Program-made: the position numbers and the translations under genes
DNA from: Pyrus communis
Lineage: Eukaryota; Streptophyta; Magnoliopsida; Rosales; Rosaceae
Length of the DNA stretch: 64,000 bases
Direction: 5' to 3'
Assembly: GCF_963583255.1 (NCBI RefSeq)
Contig: NC_084809.1
Location: forward strand, 10,955,997-11,019,996
In this document: piece after piece, positions 49,011 through 59,768 of the stretch
Numbering within the stretch: the first letter of the stretch is position 1
Layout: the number at the start of each line of letters is the position of its first letter
Notes under the pieces: model-generated
Databases searched by the model: none
Seen by the model: only the letters and a program-made list of their open reading frames with translations
What the model was told of the DNA's origin: nothing

Positions 49011-50472
49011 CAAATAAGAGTGGGCACTTAAAATAAAAAACCGAAACACAAACATAAACCGAATTGCACTAAACAACTTGATTTTTACGGTTTTGAAACG
49101 GTTTCGGTTTGAAACGTAACCATAATGCGAAAAAATAATTTGGTTTCAGTTTTGAACAAAACTGCAAAGACACACAAATCAACTCCCCAAAACTCAAAAC
49201 TCTCTCTAATTTTTCCCAAAACTCAAACTCTCCCTAATTTTTTTCATCATGTCTCATAAATTTTCTATCCATCCAATCACTGGATGAATGTCCTTCACTT
49301 CAATCGTATCCACAATTATGTGGATTTATTGTATCGAATTTGGCTAGGTATTAATTGTATGATTTACTTCTTTTATTCTTTTCTTTTCAAGTTGTAAATA
49401 AATTACAACTCTCGTTATTTTTTTTTCCAATTTGTGTGGATTTGCTTTTTAAATCCTTCAATTGGATCCAAATCCACAAAGTTTCGTTTAGCTACAAGTT
49501 TTATGTTTTACTTTTATTATTCTTTTCTTTTTCCCTCTTTCACCTATGCTACTTTATTTGGTTTAATTTCTTTATTTATGGTATTTGTTTACTTTAATAA
49601 AATCTATGTTGCTTTCATGACGAAAATTTCAATTAAATTATGTTTAATTTATTCGTTTTAGTGAAATGCTTTAAAAGCATTTTATTACTTTTCATTAGAA
49701 ATAAGTTTTTTTTTTTTCCTCACATATCACATACTTATGTTTACATAGTATATAATCATTAATCCATAATTCATACGTGTGTTGTGGTTTCATATGACAT
49801 TCCCTAGACAATAATTTTAAATTTTCATGTTTTTGAGCAACTTTTCACCATTTACATTGAAGACAATCGATATTGATATATTTATAAATATTTTCATAAA
49901 TTTGTATATCGATACTAATATTTTAAACACTGAACAAATCTCAATAAGGTTTTGGAAAGTTCTCCATTGGTCATTTCTCCAACTCTTTGACTTTTCTATA
50001 ACTTTTTTAGAAAACCGCCCAAATTCCCACACACGTCTCTCGGAATGTCAATCCACCACCTTCTCAATCTAGGGCTCTGCACTTCCATCCAATCAATTGC
50101 CACCGCCAGTCAATTCTCCCCTTCGATACAGTGCATTGCCACCTCCGGCAAGATCTCGCCTAACTAGTTCTTCTCCAATGCGATCTCTATTGAGAATGCC
50201 CAGGACACCAAGGAGGTGTTTGACAAAAATCCTCAAGTAGGATCGACCACACTGATAACCCCAAATGCTTACTGGCGGTATAGCAACAATTCTAATAGCT
50301 TTAGGTATATCGATCGATATTTCACATACTTATTTTTTACATAGTATCTAATCATTAATTCATGATTCAAACGTGTGTTGAGGTTTCATATGATATTTCC
50401 TAGACAATCGATACAGATATTGGTATCAATATATCCATCGATATTTTCACAAATTTGCATATCGATATTTCT

Positions 50473-50628
50473 ACCGATACCGATATCTTAAACACTGGGT
50501 ATATGTATAGTGGTTCTAGGTGCTTTATAACCACAACAGTTTATTCAACCACCGATACCGATATCTTAAACACTGGGTATATGTATAGTGGTTCTAGGTG
50601 CTTTATAACCACAACAGTTTATTCAACC
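50473..50628 (+). repeat. Perfect 78-bp tandem duplication
   Basis: Two adjacent identical 78-base units (50473-50550 and 50551-50628) start accgataccgatatcttaaa and end tttattcaacc. The unit length is a multiple of three, so an open stretch here (50455-50745) runs through both. Perfect identity points to recent origin. Copy 2 of the large repeat has only one unit (near 51950). Confidence 0.9.
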
Positions 50629-51379
50629 ACAACATTATATTCGATTGGTAGAATTGTTTGTTGTACGCCATCATACAAGTTATATGACGATACATCAAAT
50701 GGTTTGAATGTTTCGGTTTTTAAATTAACAGATATGAAAGAATAAAAAAAAGTGAATATCTGATTCGAAGTCGTTTATTTCTCAGCATTTTCTGAGGATA
50801 ATTTTTCACGTTAATGGCCCAAACGGTCTGTTGCTATTCACATATAGGATCTCAAGCCCACTTTGTAAGTTTTTGGTTGGGAACGAAATTTGGGAGCCAT
50901 TTAACACAACGACAATACATAGTACGGTCTTACCTATTTTCATAAGACTTGTTACCTTTGTTAAGGATTTTGAAAGAGTAGATGGTCACTGGAACATAAG
51001 AACGCAAAATATGTTATGGACTAGAAGCCAAGTGGTGGTCATTTTTCGAAAGAACAAATGTGATAGCGATGCTATTGATGATCGAGAGGGTTTGGTATGA
51101 TTTTTTCAAGATATTTTTCACGGCCTAGTGCATTTCCTATGTTGTTCATTATGATTCTACATTACTCTATTTGTTAACGTTTATGTATTTGATTGATGTT
51201 TTTAAAATTAAGTGAACATAAACTGTTTTTATCATTACACAGTTCATTTCAATACTTACTACATAACCACTTCGCTCTCATGAGCTTTGCGAGGAGGGTG
51301 GCTTGTAGGTATTTTGTAGTGAGGAAAATACCAGAAGCTTAATCATAATCCCTCCGTGGAATGACATATTACGCCTTGT

Positions 51380-51694
51380 CTATGGGGGTGCTACTGGTGA
51401 TGAAATTAGCAGATGGAATGGACAATTCAACGATGGAGTGCAGTACTTTATAATGGCTTGGAATCTTGCTGAACATCACATCCATGTACTTACTTATCTT
51501 TGTTCTTATTTATTATAATTTTTATGATCTTTTTTGCTTGATCAATCCAGTTTTTATTTTTATTTTTTGTGCGTAGGAACTTGGATTGAGTCAGGTCGAC
51601 GATGATATAATGAAAACTTTCCCAAAAAATGAGACTATCATTCAGCATTGTTTGCGAGACTTGAATCATGATATGCTCTATAAGAAAGGCTAAA
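51380..51694 (+). pseudogene. Unrecognised two-exon gene end (copy 1)
   Basis: The first piece reads GATGDEISRWNGQFNDGVQY, then FIMAWNLAEHHIH, and stops at a donor (cat|gtactt) near 51486. After an intron ending 'gtgcgtag', the second piece (from 51577) reads ELGLSQVDDDIMKTFPKNET, then IIQHCLRDLNHDMLYKKG and a stop. The join keeps the frame. I do not recognise the protein. A diverged copy lies at 52272-52558. It may be a captured gene tail or a decayed element gene. Upstream coding was not found intact. Confidence 0.4.
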
Positions 51695-51720
51695 TCTAGG
51701 TTTTAATATAGCAACAATTC

Positions 51721-52575
51721 TGGCAGTTCTAGATATATCCATCGATATTTCACATACTTATTTTCTACATAGTATCTAGTCATTAATTTATGAATCATAC
51801 ATGTGTTGTGGCTTCATATGACATTTCCTAGACAATAACTTTAAATTCTCATGTTTTTGAGTGAATTTTCACCATATCCATCAAAGGCAATCGATACAGA
51901 TATCGATATATCCAATGATATTTCAACAAATATGCATATCGATATTTTCACCGATACCGATATTCTAAACACTGGGTATATGTATAGTGGTTCTAGGTGC
52001 TTTACAACCACAATAGTTTATTCAACCACAAAATTGTATTCAATTGGTAGAATTGTTTGTTGTACACTATCCTACAAGTTATATAACGGTACATTAAATG
52101 GTTTGGCTTTTAAATTAACAGATATGAAGAATAAAAAATATCTAATTCGAAGTCGTTTATTTCTCATCATTTTTTGAGAATAATTTTTCATGTTAATGGC
52201 CCAAACGGTTTGTTGCTATTCCCGGATTGGATCTCAAGCCCACTTTGTAAGTTTTTGGTTGGGAAGGAAATCTGGTGATGAAATTAGCTGATGGAATGGA
52301 CAATTGAGCGATGGAGTACAATACTTTGTAATGGCTTGGAATCTTGTTGAACATCGCATCCATGTACTTACTTATTTTTGTTCTTATTTATTATAGTTTT
52401 TATGCTCTTTTTTGCTTGAACAATCTATTTTTTCATTGTAGGATCTTGGATTAAGTCAGGTCGACGAGGATATAATTATAAATTTCCCAAAAAATGAGAC
52501 CATCATGCTTCTCTGTTTGCAAGACTTGAATCCTGATATGCTCTATAAGAAAGACTAAATCTAGGTTTTAGTATT
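51721..52575 (+). repeat. Large direct repeat, copy 2 (shorter)
   Basis: It repeats the modules of 50310-51720 in the same order but lacks about 500 bases between 'ttggttggga' and 'gatgaaattagc'. Point differences are scattered throughout, so it is not a very recent duplicate. The 78-bp unit is single here. Confidence 0.75.
52272..52558 (+). pseudogene. Unrecognised two-exon gene end (copy 2)
   Basis: It parallels 51398-51694. A 'gatgaaattagctgatggaa' piece contains a premature stop (TGA where copy 1 has Gln-Phe-Asn). The second piece then reads DLGLSQVDEDIIINFPKNET and continues to LQDLNPDMLYKKD and a stop. The stop and shorter context suggest decay. Confidence 0.4.
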
Positions 52576-53400
52576 CCCGACCTCTTGCAATGAAGGTGCA
52601 TTGAGTCTTTCTCATGTTTTTGTTCTTATTTACGTTTGTCTTAGGCTGCATTGAAACGTATGTTCATTCATGTTGGTCGGTGGTTTCAGGTATGTTATGT
52701 AGCACTTTTCAGGTTCCTTTCATGGAATTTTGGGTGGTATTGGCCGAATATAATGAATGACATTGTGATTTGTTGTGTTTTGTGAGTGGACCCCTTCTTA
52801 AATTGAATGATTTTATTAAAATACCAGGCTTGCATTCATGAAAAGTATGATGTCATTATTTTACGTTTCATGAATTATTTACGATTTATTGAATTTACGC
52901 TTTATGATACGTTTATGAATTATTGAATTCACGCTTTATGAAATATTATGATTGACTGAATTTACATTTATTGAAATATTTATGAAAATGTTTATGAATA
53001 AGATTTTTGATATAATGATTTCACGTTTATCGATTTATGATGAATTATGATGAACATTTTGAATTAGAAAGTTGCTATGGTTGATGATATGATGCTTTGA
53101 GTTTTTGAGCTCCTATGATATGATATATGTGATTTATGTTTTCTGTGCTTACTTAGTGGGTAATCATACAACACGTATACACAATTGGGTTGTATTAATG
53201 ACATAAATCATTTAGTTTGCAAATAGCTTGAAACATAAATCAAAACCGTTGGAAACCAAACCGAACTACAACAAAATGATTTGGTTCCATTTTGATTCAA
53301 GCTTCAAAATTTCACCGAATTGAATTGCAAAAAAATTTAGTTTCTGTTTCTATTTCACCCCAGATGGAACCAAACCAAACTATGGCCACTCCTAATTCCA

Positions 53401-54423
53401 AATGCTTTTGCAAACAAACCTTAGGGTTGGGCACGATGTGGTTTCACCCTCAAATCAGAACAGGAATTGAGAAATATCAACGGTTCGGTTAGGTGTGATT
53501 CTACTTAAATTTATTACTAAAACTATACGGCTTGGGATTTACACCGGTTCTTGCCGGTTTACAGTTCCAAATAATGATATTTAATGTTTACTTGTTTTTT
53601 TATTCTTTTTTTTTTTTTTTGCATTCTTGCATTCAAATATGTTCTCTAAAATGGTTATACAAAGTTATAAACAAAAAAAAATCTTTGTAAATACTAAATC
53701 AAAATGCAAATATCCTTTGCACCAAGCAAACAAAATGTCCTTTGCAAATACTAAATTAAAAATCTGTAGTCCTTTATTGTGATGCAGAATTCTGAGTTAC
53801 CTACCTACTCTATTTGTTCATTTCCCTTGTTTATCTTTTTAGGTACCGAGCTTTTAAGTAAAATACATTAACCATTCAAAGATCAAGCAAACCAATAAAA
53901 CCCAATCCTAAGATCAATGAGTATCTGCAACAAGAAGAGAGAATCCGAATCTTCCTAAACACTCCAAGTAAACCAAAATTCAACAAATCTGAGCTAACAT
54001 AAACTACATGACACAAGTTTACCAAAAAAATATAAAATAAAAACTACATGACACAATAAACACTCCATTCAACTTATTTATATTCACCATTGAGTCTGAT
54101 GTTGATTTTTTTTATTAACACGGGTTTTATGGTTTATTTTATCGTGATTCAATTTGGTTTAGGAGTACCACATTTTTTGTACCCACCCTACAAGCCCTTA
54201 TAAAAGTAAGGAGCCGTCGTTTACTTTACATCTCTTGGCCGACATGGATGTATGTAATATGAGACTATTTACTGTAATTCCATCGAATCCCCAGCCATTT
54301 AACTTTAAAGTGCTTAATTACACTCATCGGAACCTGACCGCAACAGTTCCCGGTAGATTCGCCATTGATTTTCTCATCAATTCGAAAAAGTGACGACCCA
54401 CTCAACCCTCCACGTAGGCATAA
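53401..54423. other. Intergenic / upstream region of the eIF2B alpha gene
   Basis: AT-rich with a T-run near 53607-53620. No gene is seen. The last 200 bases, which are less AT-rich, are the presumed promoter and leader of the eIF2B alpha gene. Confidence 0.5.
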
Positions 54424-57036
54424 ATGTGGTGGACATCAGCCTCTTTCATTCTCGACAAGCAGGACGAGGATCGAAACGCCGCCGTCTTAGCCTCCAAACC
54501 TGAGTCCCTTAATCTCTCCCCGCCACCGCCGTCAACATCCATGGCCGACGCTCTACAAAGCCCTAACCCTAAGATTTCGGCCTATTACCAGACCCGGGCG
54601 GCCCACCACGGCGTCGTCACAAGCGACTGGCTGGCCCAGGCCCAGGCTGCCGTCGGCAGAAACCCCGACGAGCAAGGGCCAATCACCGCTGAGGTTGAAG
54701 CTAAGCTGGGGTCTAATTCTGGCAAGCCCTTCAGCGTCATCGAGGAGTTCAATAGCTGGCGAAAGCAGCCCGATTTGGCGGAGGCCGTGGCGGCGATTCG
54801 GGCCTTGGCGTCTGTGATTCGGTCCAGTGAGGCCACCACTATGATGGAGCTCGAAATTGAGCTCAAGAAGGCCTCCGAGTCTCTGAAAGTGAGTCCACTA
54901 TGCCCTGTTTGTTTCACTGAAAAAGTAGTTTTCAAAATTTGTGGTTTTGTGAATGGATTGTCGAAGATTTGCCATGCCTTTCTGATATATCTTAATCAGG
55001 ATCTGTATAGATGTTTGGAAGGCAGTGATTTAGGGGTTGTTCTATGAGAAAAGCCTCTGCCTTTCTGAAATTATCATAATAAAAAATGTGTTAATCAGAA
55101 TTCAAGTCCCTGAATTGCATTGTTAGTTTTTGGGGCAATTGAACTTGGTACGAAAATTTTCCTATTTGGTGATTTGCTTGTCTTGTCGTCTGGATTGCTT
55201 CCATTCGTTAACTGGTTTTCCATTCGTTAGAAGCAGCATCATATGAGATGTCATTTTGTTAGATCAAGTTGCAGCATCATATGAGATGTTAAGTTATAAT
55301 CTTCATTTTTCTTGAAACAAAAGAAAAATTATGATCTTGTAGAGGAAGACCAAAGAAAACTTTGGGAGAGATTCTAAGAAAAGACTTAGAGGACTTGGAT
55401 CTAACGGAGGACATGACACAGAACCAAGAGCAATGGCATTCTAGGATTCATATAGCCGACCCCACTTAGTGGGAAAAGGCTTTGTTGTTGTTTGTAGAAA
55501 ATTAGAAATCTTTGGATTTTTGGATTAATTTGATTTACCCTTCATGTGCTTCAGTCATGGGACACGACCTCTATTTCTTTGACGGCTGGATGTGACCTGT
55601 TCATTCGGTATGTTACTCGAACTTCAGCTTTAGAGTACGAGGACTTCAACTCAGCCAAGTCTCGTTTAATTGAACGGGCAGAGAAGTTTGGGGAGATATC
55701 GATGAAGGTACGTGTCCTAATGCACAACACTTTGATGTAATACACAAATCTTTTTGTGTATGTTTATCAACTTTAACTATTTGGCATCTTCCGGTTATTG
55801 AGTCACACTTCTAATACTGCAGGCCCGCAGAATCATTGCTGTGCTTAGTCAAGACTTTATATTTGATGGTTGCACCATCTTGGTTCATGGTTTCTCTAGA
55901 GTTGTTCTAGAAGTATTAAAAACTGCGGCACAGAGCAACAAACTCTTTCGAGTTTTCTGCACAGGTTTTTTTTTCCTTTATGATGCAGTGAGTTATGTTT
56001 GTGTCATTGTGTGCACATAAACTAGAGTAGGACGGGGTTAACAACATAAATTAGAATCTCCATCCTCTTGGCACCTCTTATATGGGATGGAGAGATTTTG
56101 GATTCTTGGTCTGTTTTTTCTTTTACATCAACACAGGTTGACCAAATAGAAAACTAGTCAGGTTGGAATTTTTCGTGCTTTGAATTATGTTCTTTGCATT
56201 CGATTTGTTTGTAACAGGTAGGATTAGTATGAAATGTTTTCCTTATGGGTGGTTCTGCTTTACTTGTCTGCCCTATGATTCAATCTTTATGCTGTAAACT
56301 GCAGAGGGAAGACCAGACAGGACAGGATTACGATTATCAAATGAGCTGGCCAAGCTTGATGTTCCCGTGAAGCTTCTAATAGACTCCGCAGCAGCATATA
56401 CCATGGATGAGGTTGACATGGTATTTGTCGGGGCAGATGGAGTGGTTGAAAGTGGAGGTATCATCAATATGATGGGAACGTTTCAAATTGCCTTAGTGGC
56501 ACACAGCATGAACAAACCGGTTTATGTGGCTGCTGAAAGCTACAAGGTATGCCAAAATGTGTTCGATCCTATATCGAGTGGATGAAAATGTGATATCATA
56601 TTTTAGCAAAAGTAAATCGTTTTATCCCATGATACGGCACTTCACGTCACTTACTCATTGGCAGTGTCATTTCTACATGTTATATAAGTACCTGCATCGC
56701 AGAGTGGAAATTTATAATTGATTTGGGAGTAGAAATTGCAATCTAATGGAGGAATTTATGGATCCAAATATCAACATTTGTTCCTTAGTTTCCAAAACAT
56801 CATCACATATTTGATTTGTTGTTTTCCAGTTTGCTCGCCTATATCCATTGGACCAGAAAGACATGGCCCCTGCATTACGTCCCATAGATTTTGGGGTACC
56901 CATCCCATCCAAGGTTGAAGTTGAAAAGTCTGCCCGTGATTATACTCCTCCGCAATATCTTACTCTGCTTTTCACGGATCTGGGCGTGCTAAGTCCTTCA
57001 GTGGTCAGCGATGAGCTTATTCAGCTATACTTGTGA
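54424..57036 (+). CDS. Translation initiation factor eIF2B subunit alpha, 402 aa, five exons
   Basis: eIF2B exchanges GDP for GTP on eIF2. The alpha subunit is the regulatory subunit that senses phosphorylated eIF2 and bridges the decamer in the cytosol. Exons are 54424-54888, 55555-55707, 55823-55964, 56305-56546 and 56830-57036, all GT-AG with matching phases. Family signatures read in order: SVIEEFNSWRKQPDLAEAVA, FIRYVTRTSALEYEDFNSAK, IFDGCTILVHGFSRVV, EGRPDRTGLRLSNELAKLDV, VFVGADGVVESGGIINMMGT, KPVYVAAESYKFARLYPLDQ and ending SDELIQLYL. This is the IF-2B/Rossmann fold. Two in-frame starts exist: ATG at 54424 (MWWTSASFILDKQ...) and ATG at 54541 (MADALQSPNPK, 363 aa). Plant members usually have a short N-terminal extension, so I prefer the first. 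Intron 1 contains a LINE tail. Confidence 0.93.
55338..55497 (+). mobile_element. 3' end of an RTE-type LINE in eIF2B alpha intron 1
   Basis: On the plus strand one frame reads RGRPKKTLGEILRKDLEDLD, then MTQNQEQWHSRIHIADPT and a stop, followed by 'ttgttgttgttt'. This matches the C-terminus and (TTG)n tail common to plant RTE-type LINEs. It is strongly 5'-truncated and harmless to splicing as modelled. Confidence 0.7.
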
Positions 57037-57189
57037 TATTTTCCCTGATAGAAACATGCCTCTTCTTAACTCCCCCCACCCCCCAAATGATAGTATTCAA
57101 AGTATTCAAGTGAGAGGGAAGAATTTTGGTTATTAGGCCATGAACGGATCAATTTTGTTAAATTTGTACCTTTATGTGATATGATGCAG
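57037..57189 (+). other. 3' flank of the eIF2B alpha gene
   Basis: Presumed 3'UTR, with a C-run near 57073-57085. No terminator or poly-A signal was pinned. Confidence 0.4.
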
Positions 57190-57345
57190 GTGTTAATCTT
57201 TCTTTGTTAAATTTGATTCTTAGGTTCAATTATCGTCAAAGGCGAATTTGAACTATATTATTGCGAGCCTATTGTGAAACTGCTAAGCTCATCTCCTTTC
57301 ATTAGTGTAGATAATATCGTTTGTTTAAAGAAAAAAAAAAACAAT
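57190..57345 (+). mobile_element. 5'-truncated SINE copy, same family as 33545
   Basis: From 'cttaggttcaattatcgtca' on it matches the 33602-33712 body ('aaaggcgaatttgaa', 'attgtgaaactg', 'tagtgtagataatatcg', 'ttgtttaaag') and ends in an A-run. The A-box half is missing or replaced. Confidence 0.65.
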
Positions 57346-57637
57346 TATTTTGTAGCAACGTGGCGTCTACAGGCCCATGAACCTATTCCTTAATGTTATT
57401 TCGTTCAACGGGTTTACGATTTATTGGGCGTTCTACTCTTGTTATGGTATTTTGCATGTATTCTCTTAGAACGGTACATTGTATCATGTTATAACAAGTG
57501 GATTTATTATTTGCTCAACTTTTACTTATAATGTTTTGCTAGCATATCCACTTAAGATAAATCGGCGCATAGTATAAGTTATAACAGGTGGTTTCGTAAA
57601 GAGTACAAGTTATAACACGTGGTTGCGCAAAGGGGCA
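57346..57637. other. Intergenic, no gene seen
   Basis: Contains a small direct repeat, 'gtataagttataacaggtgg' / 'gtacaagttataacacgtgg', near 57571-57622. The rest is featureless. Confidence 0.5.
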
Positions 57638-57645
57638 TTTCGAGT

Positions 57646-57837
57646 GGGATCGGGATCCTTTTCTGATCCTTAAAAACTGAGCCTGCTGAGTAGGCAATCA
57701 TGGTCGTTGAAATTTGATCCAATGACTACAAATAGGAAGTTCTTTAAAAGTTATAATAATTATAGCATTTAGATCAAATTTCAACGATTGTCTGCTCAGC
57801 AGTCTCAGATTTTAAGGATCAGGAGAGGATCTGACTC
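57646..57837. mobile_element. hAT-like MITE, copy 2, TTTCGAGT target duplication
   Basis: The 192-bp element is flanked by TTTCGAGT on both sides (57638-57645 and 57838-57845), an exact 8-bp duplication as made by hAT transposases. The interior shares 'aaatttgatc', 'ggctacaaa'-like and 'ttaaaagttataataa' blocks with the element at 17674, arranged as a foldback. Confidence 0.8.
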
Positions 57838-57845
57838 TTTCGAGT

Positions 57846-58736
57846 AGGCTTATTTTGATAGGATTGAAAATTTGACGGAGAAATTGCTCTCTGACAGGAG
57901 AAAGAGAAAAAAAAAAAAAAGGTGAAAACGAAAGTAAAGAAAATGTGGAACTTGTTGGATGCAGAGTCCATGGAAAGAGACTGGAGCTAAAAGAGAACGT
58001 TAGCGACTTTTTCACTCGGATTTTCTCCTCCGTCTTTTCTCTTTTTCATTGTACGATGTTACTTTATGGTCGAAATCATCTAAACCTTTAACTTGCCTAT
58101 TAAAGGTCCAAATCGAAAAATCAACTATTGGAAATTGTTTAATCGTTTGATTTGCGTTATCCTAATTTCAATATTTAAGTAAGAAACATGGTTTATCATC
58201 ATCTCAGCTCACGACTCGTTCAATTTCAATTTTGGGAATTTCGGGTCAACTAGAACAATAGGTATAATAAGCCTGTTGTTGGTACCATTGTGCTCATCTT
58301 GAATTGCTATCTGATCAACTTTGGAAGAATAACTTCTCAACACCCTAAACAATTATGCGTCATATTCCGATTTATAACACTTCCAGTTCAAGTAAACATG
58401 TCATTTCTTGATTGTTAAATGATAAACCATAAAGAATAATGGTCAACGAAAAAAGCTAAGAGATAAAATCGATTTTAATTGGTTCTCATCGATTTAATTT
58501 TATTAGTTTTTTTTTTTCCCAGGAATAGGAATAGATATTTAGAAAATAGGAACACTCTATTGAACATTTGAAAGCAATAGAAAAGGGGTTATATGTATAG
58601 TCATCTGATGATGATGAGATTGGCGGTCACGCTGAAGAAACATATAACAAATATATAAACTTGTAACTCCTTTTTTTCCAAGTAAAGTCCAGCAATATGT
58701 ATATGCCATGGCTGCATAGCATAACAGGCCACATCT
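57846..58736. other. Intergenic / 3' flank of the LEA gene
   Basis: An A-rich tract lies near 57907-57920 and a T-run near 58508-58518. No gene is seen. The 3'UTR of the minus-strand LEA gene should fall in the right-hand part. Confidence 0.5.
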
Positions 58737-59167
58737 TTAAAGTTTATTTTTGTTATTGGGATTACGGAGGAGCTTCTCCCTCTGTTCTGCAGCGTCAACC
58801 TCTCCAAAGTGAGTCTCTGGAATCCAGTTCCCCGTCTTTGGGTCTTTCATCCAAAAAGCTTGCTTATGTTCACCATCATACTTTGCTGCACTATTATTGA
58901 CAGTTCTACCGCCGGATTCTGTTGTTGTCGTCAACGTTGTCGCTGCCGCCTTCTGCCCTCTTACGCTCTCAGCTGCAGCCTTATACGATCGCCTGTTACA
59001 ATTATAAACAAAACCCTAGATAACAATTCAGACACTAAACTCAAAATAAAATCATTAGGAATATCGCACTTGATAAATTATACGAAATTAAACAAAGATA
59101 TAATTCTGATTAAAACTCATAATTCCAACCTGAGAAGAAAAGAAGATATTTTAGGAACCTTAGCCAT
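58737..59167 (-). CDS. LEA_3 family protein (SAG21/LEA5-like), 97 aa, two exons
   Basis: Small, stress- and senescence-induced late embryogenesis abundant protein. The family's SAG21/LEA5 members are targeted to mitochondria and raise tolerance to oxidative stress. Exons are 59167-59130 and 58992-58737 with a GT-AG intron in phase 2. The N-terminus MAKVPKISSFLLRRRSYKAA is basic and hydrophobic, like a mitochondrial presequence. The mature part has AAAESVRGQKAAATT, a Thr-rich linker, then the family hallmark FWMKDPKTGNWIPETHFGEV followed by DAAEQREKLLR. The length (about 97 aa) is normal. In the family the last motif is usually 'ELREKLL'; here it is EQREKLL. A TATAAAA box lies upstream (59265-59271 on this strand), about 100 bases before the ATG. 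Confidence 0.9.
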
Positions 59168-59264
59168 GACTTAGAGAACGTGAATTAGACAGAGATGTAT
59201 AGGCGTAAGGTTAATTTACTTGGGATCTCTGAAGAACTTCTGGCATATACATATAGGCTTTGGG

Positions 59265-59271
59265 TTTTATA
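59265..59271 (-). promoter_or_regulatory. TATA box of the LEA_3 gene
   Basis: TATAAAA on the minus strand lies about 98 bases before the start codon, which suggests a leader of roughly 65-70 bases. Confidence 0.5.
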
Positions 59272-59494
59272 AGGATGAGGGAATATATAATTATCTTAAC
59301 TAATTTAAAAATTGTGACGCGATTGTTATTAAAAAAAAATAGTATTAGAATTCAGTAGAGTTTAAGGAACGCAAATGCTGCTTATCGTAGTGGTAGAAAG
59401 TAATTACATCTATACACTCTAGTGTGGTTTGATCTCCATCAATTCTCTTCCCGTAACAATTAACAAGTTAACCCACTAATGCTAGCTATTAGAA

Positions 59495-59655
59495 ATGAGA
59501 GTTTTAACGAAAAGCCCACGGTACTATTCACTTTAATGAAAAACCATATTTTTACACTAAAAAGTCAAACTTGGTACTATTCACTTTACCTTTTATTTTG
59601 TCCTTATCGTTAAAACTCAAAGTTTTCAAGCACTTTTCATTAGTTTTCCTATTAG
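59495..59655. mobile_element. Probable small MITE in the LEA upstream region
   Basis: The left part 'gagagttttaacgaaaag' and right part 'cgttaaaactcaaagttttc' are inverted relatives. 'ggtactattcactttaatga' and 'ggtactattcactttacctt' repeat directly inside. The ends are not fixed. Confidence 0.4.
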
Positions 59656-59768
59656 AAATATGACTCCTTAGATGGATTAGCGCAAAATATTATAATATAT
59701 AGGGTTACATAAATTCATTTTTTGGCGGAATACTACACTAATTACAATTGGAAAATTACATTTTTATT

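Larger units (their letters stand above)
50310..51720 (+). repeat. Large direct repeat, copy 1
   Basis: It runs from 'tcgatatttcacatacttat' through the 'gggtatatgtatagtggttc' module and the 'aagtcgtttatttctcagca' module to the exon-like pieces near 51398-51697. The same order recurs from 51740 to 52575. Copy 1 contains about 500 bases (near 50893-51393) that copy 2 lacks. A third, partial copy of the first module lies at about 49724-49930. Confidence 0.75.
49014..53400. repeat. Repeat mosaic, possibly a decayed hAT-like element
   Basis: The left edge ('gagtgggcactt' then 'aaccg' motifs) and the right edge ('aaccaaaccaaactatggccactcc') are loosely inverted and rich in 'aaccgaa'-type motifs, like subterminal regions of some hAT elements. 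Between them lie three copies of a 'cacatacttat...acatagtat' module, two large direct repeats and duplicated exon-like pieces. No transposase can be read. Both borders and class are tentative. Confidence 0.35.

Noticed and set aside
50473..50628. CRISPR-like or satellite array
   Set aside because: There are only two adjacent copies without spacers, in a plant genome; a simple tandem duplication explains it.
54585..54935. 116-codon minus-strand open stretch
   Set aside because: It is the antisense shadow of eIF2B alpha exon 1.
59231..59243. Heat-shock element upstream of the LEA gene (gaagaacttc)
   Set aside because: The GAA and TTC blocks are spaced by one base on the relevant strand and not two, so it does not fit the consensus.
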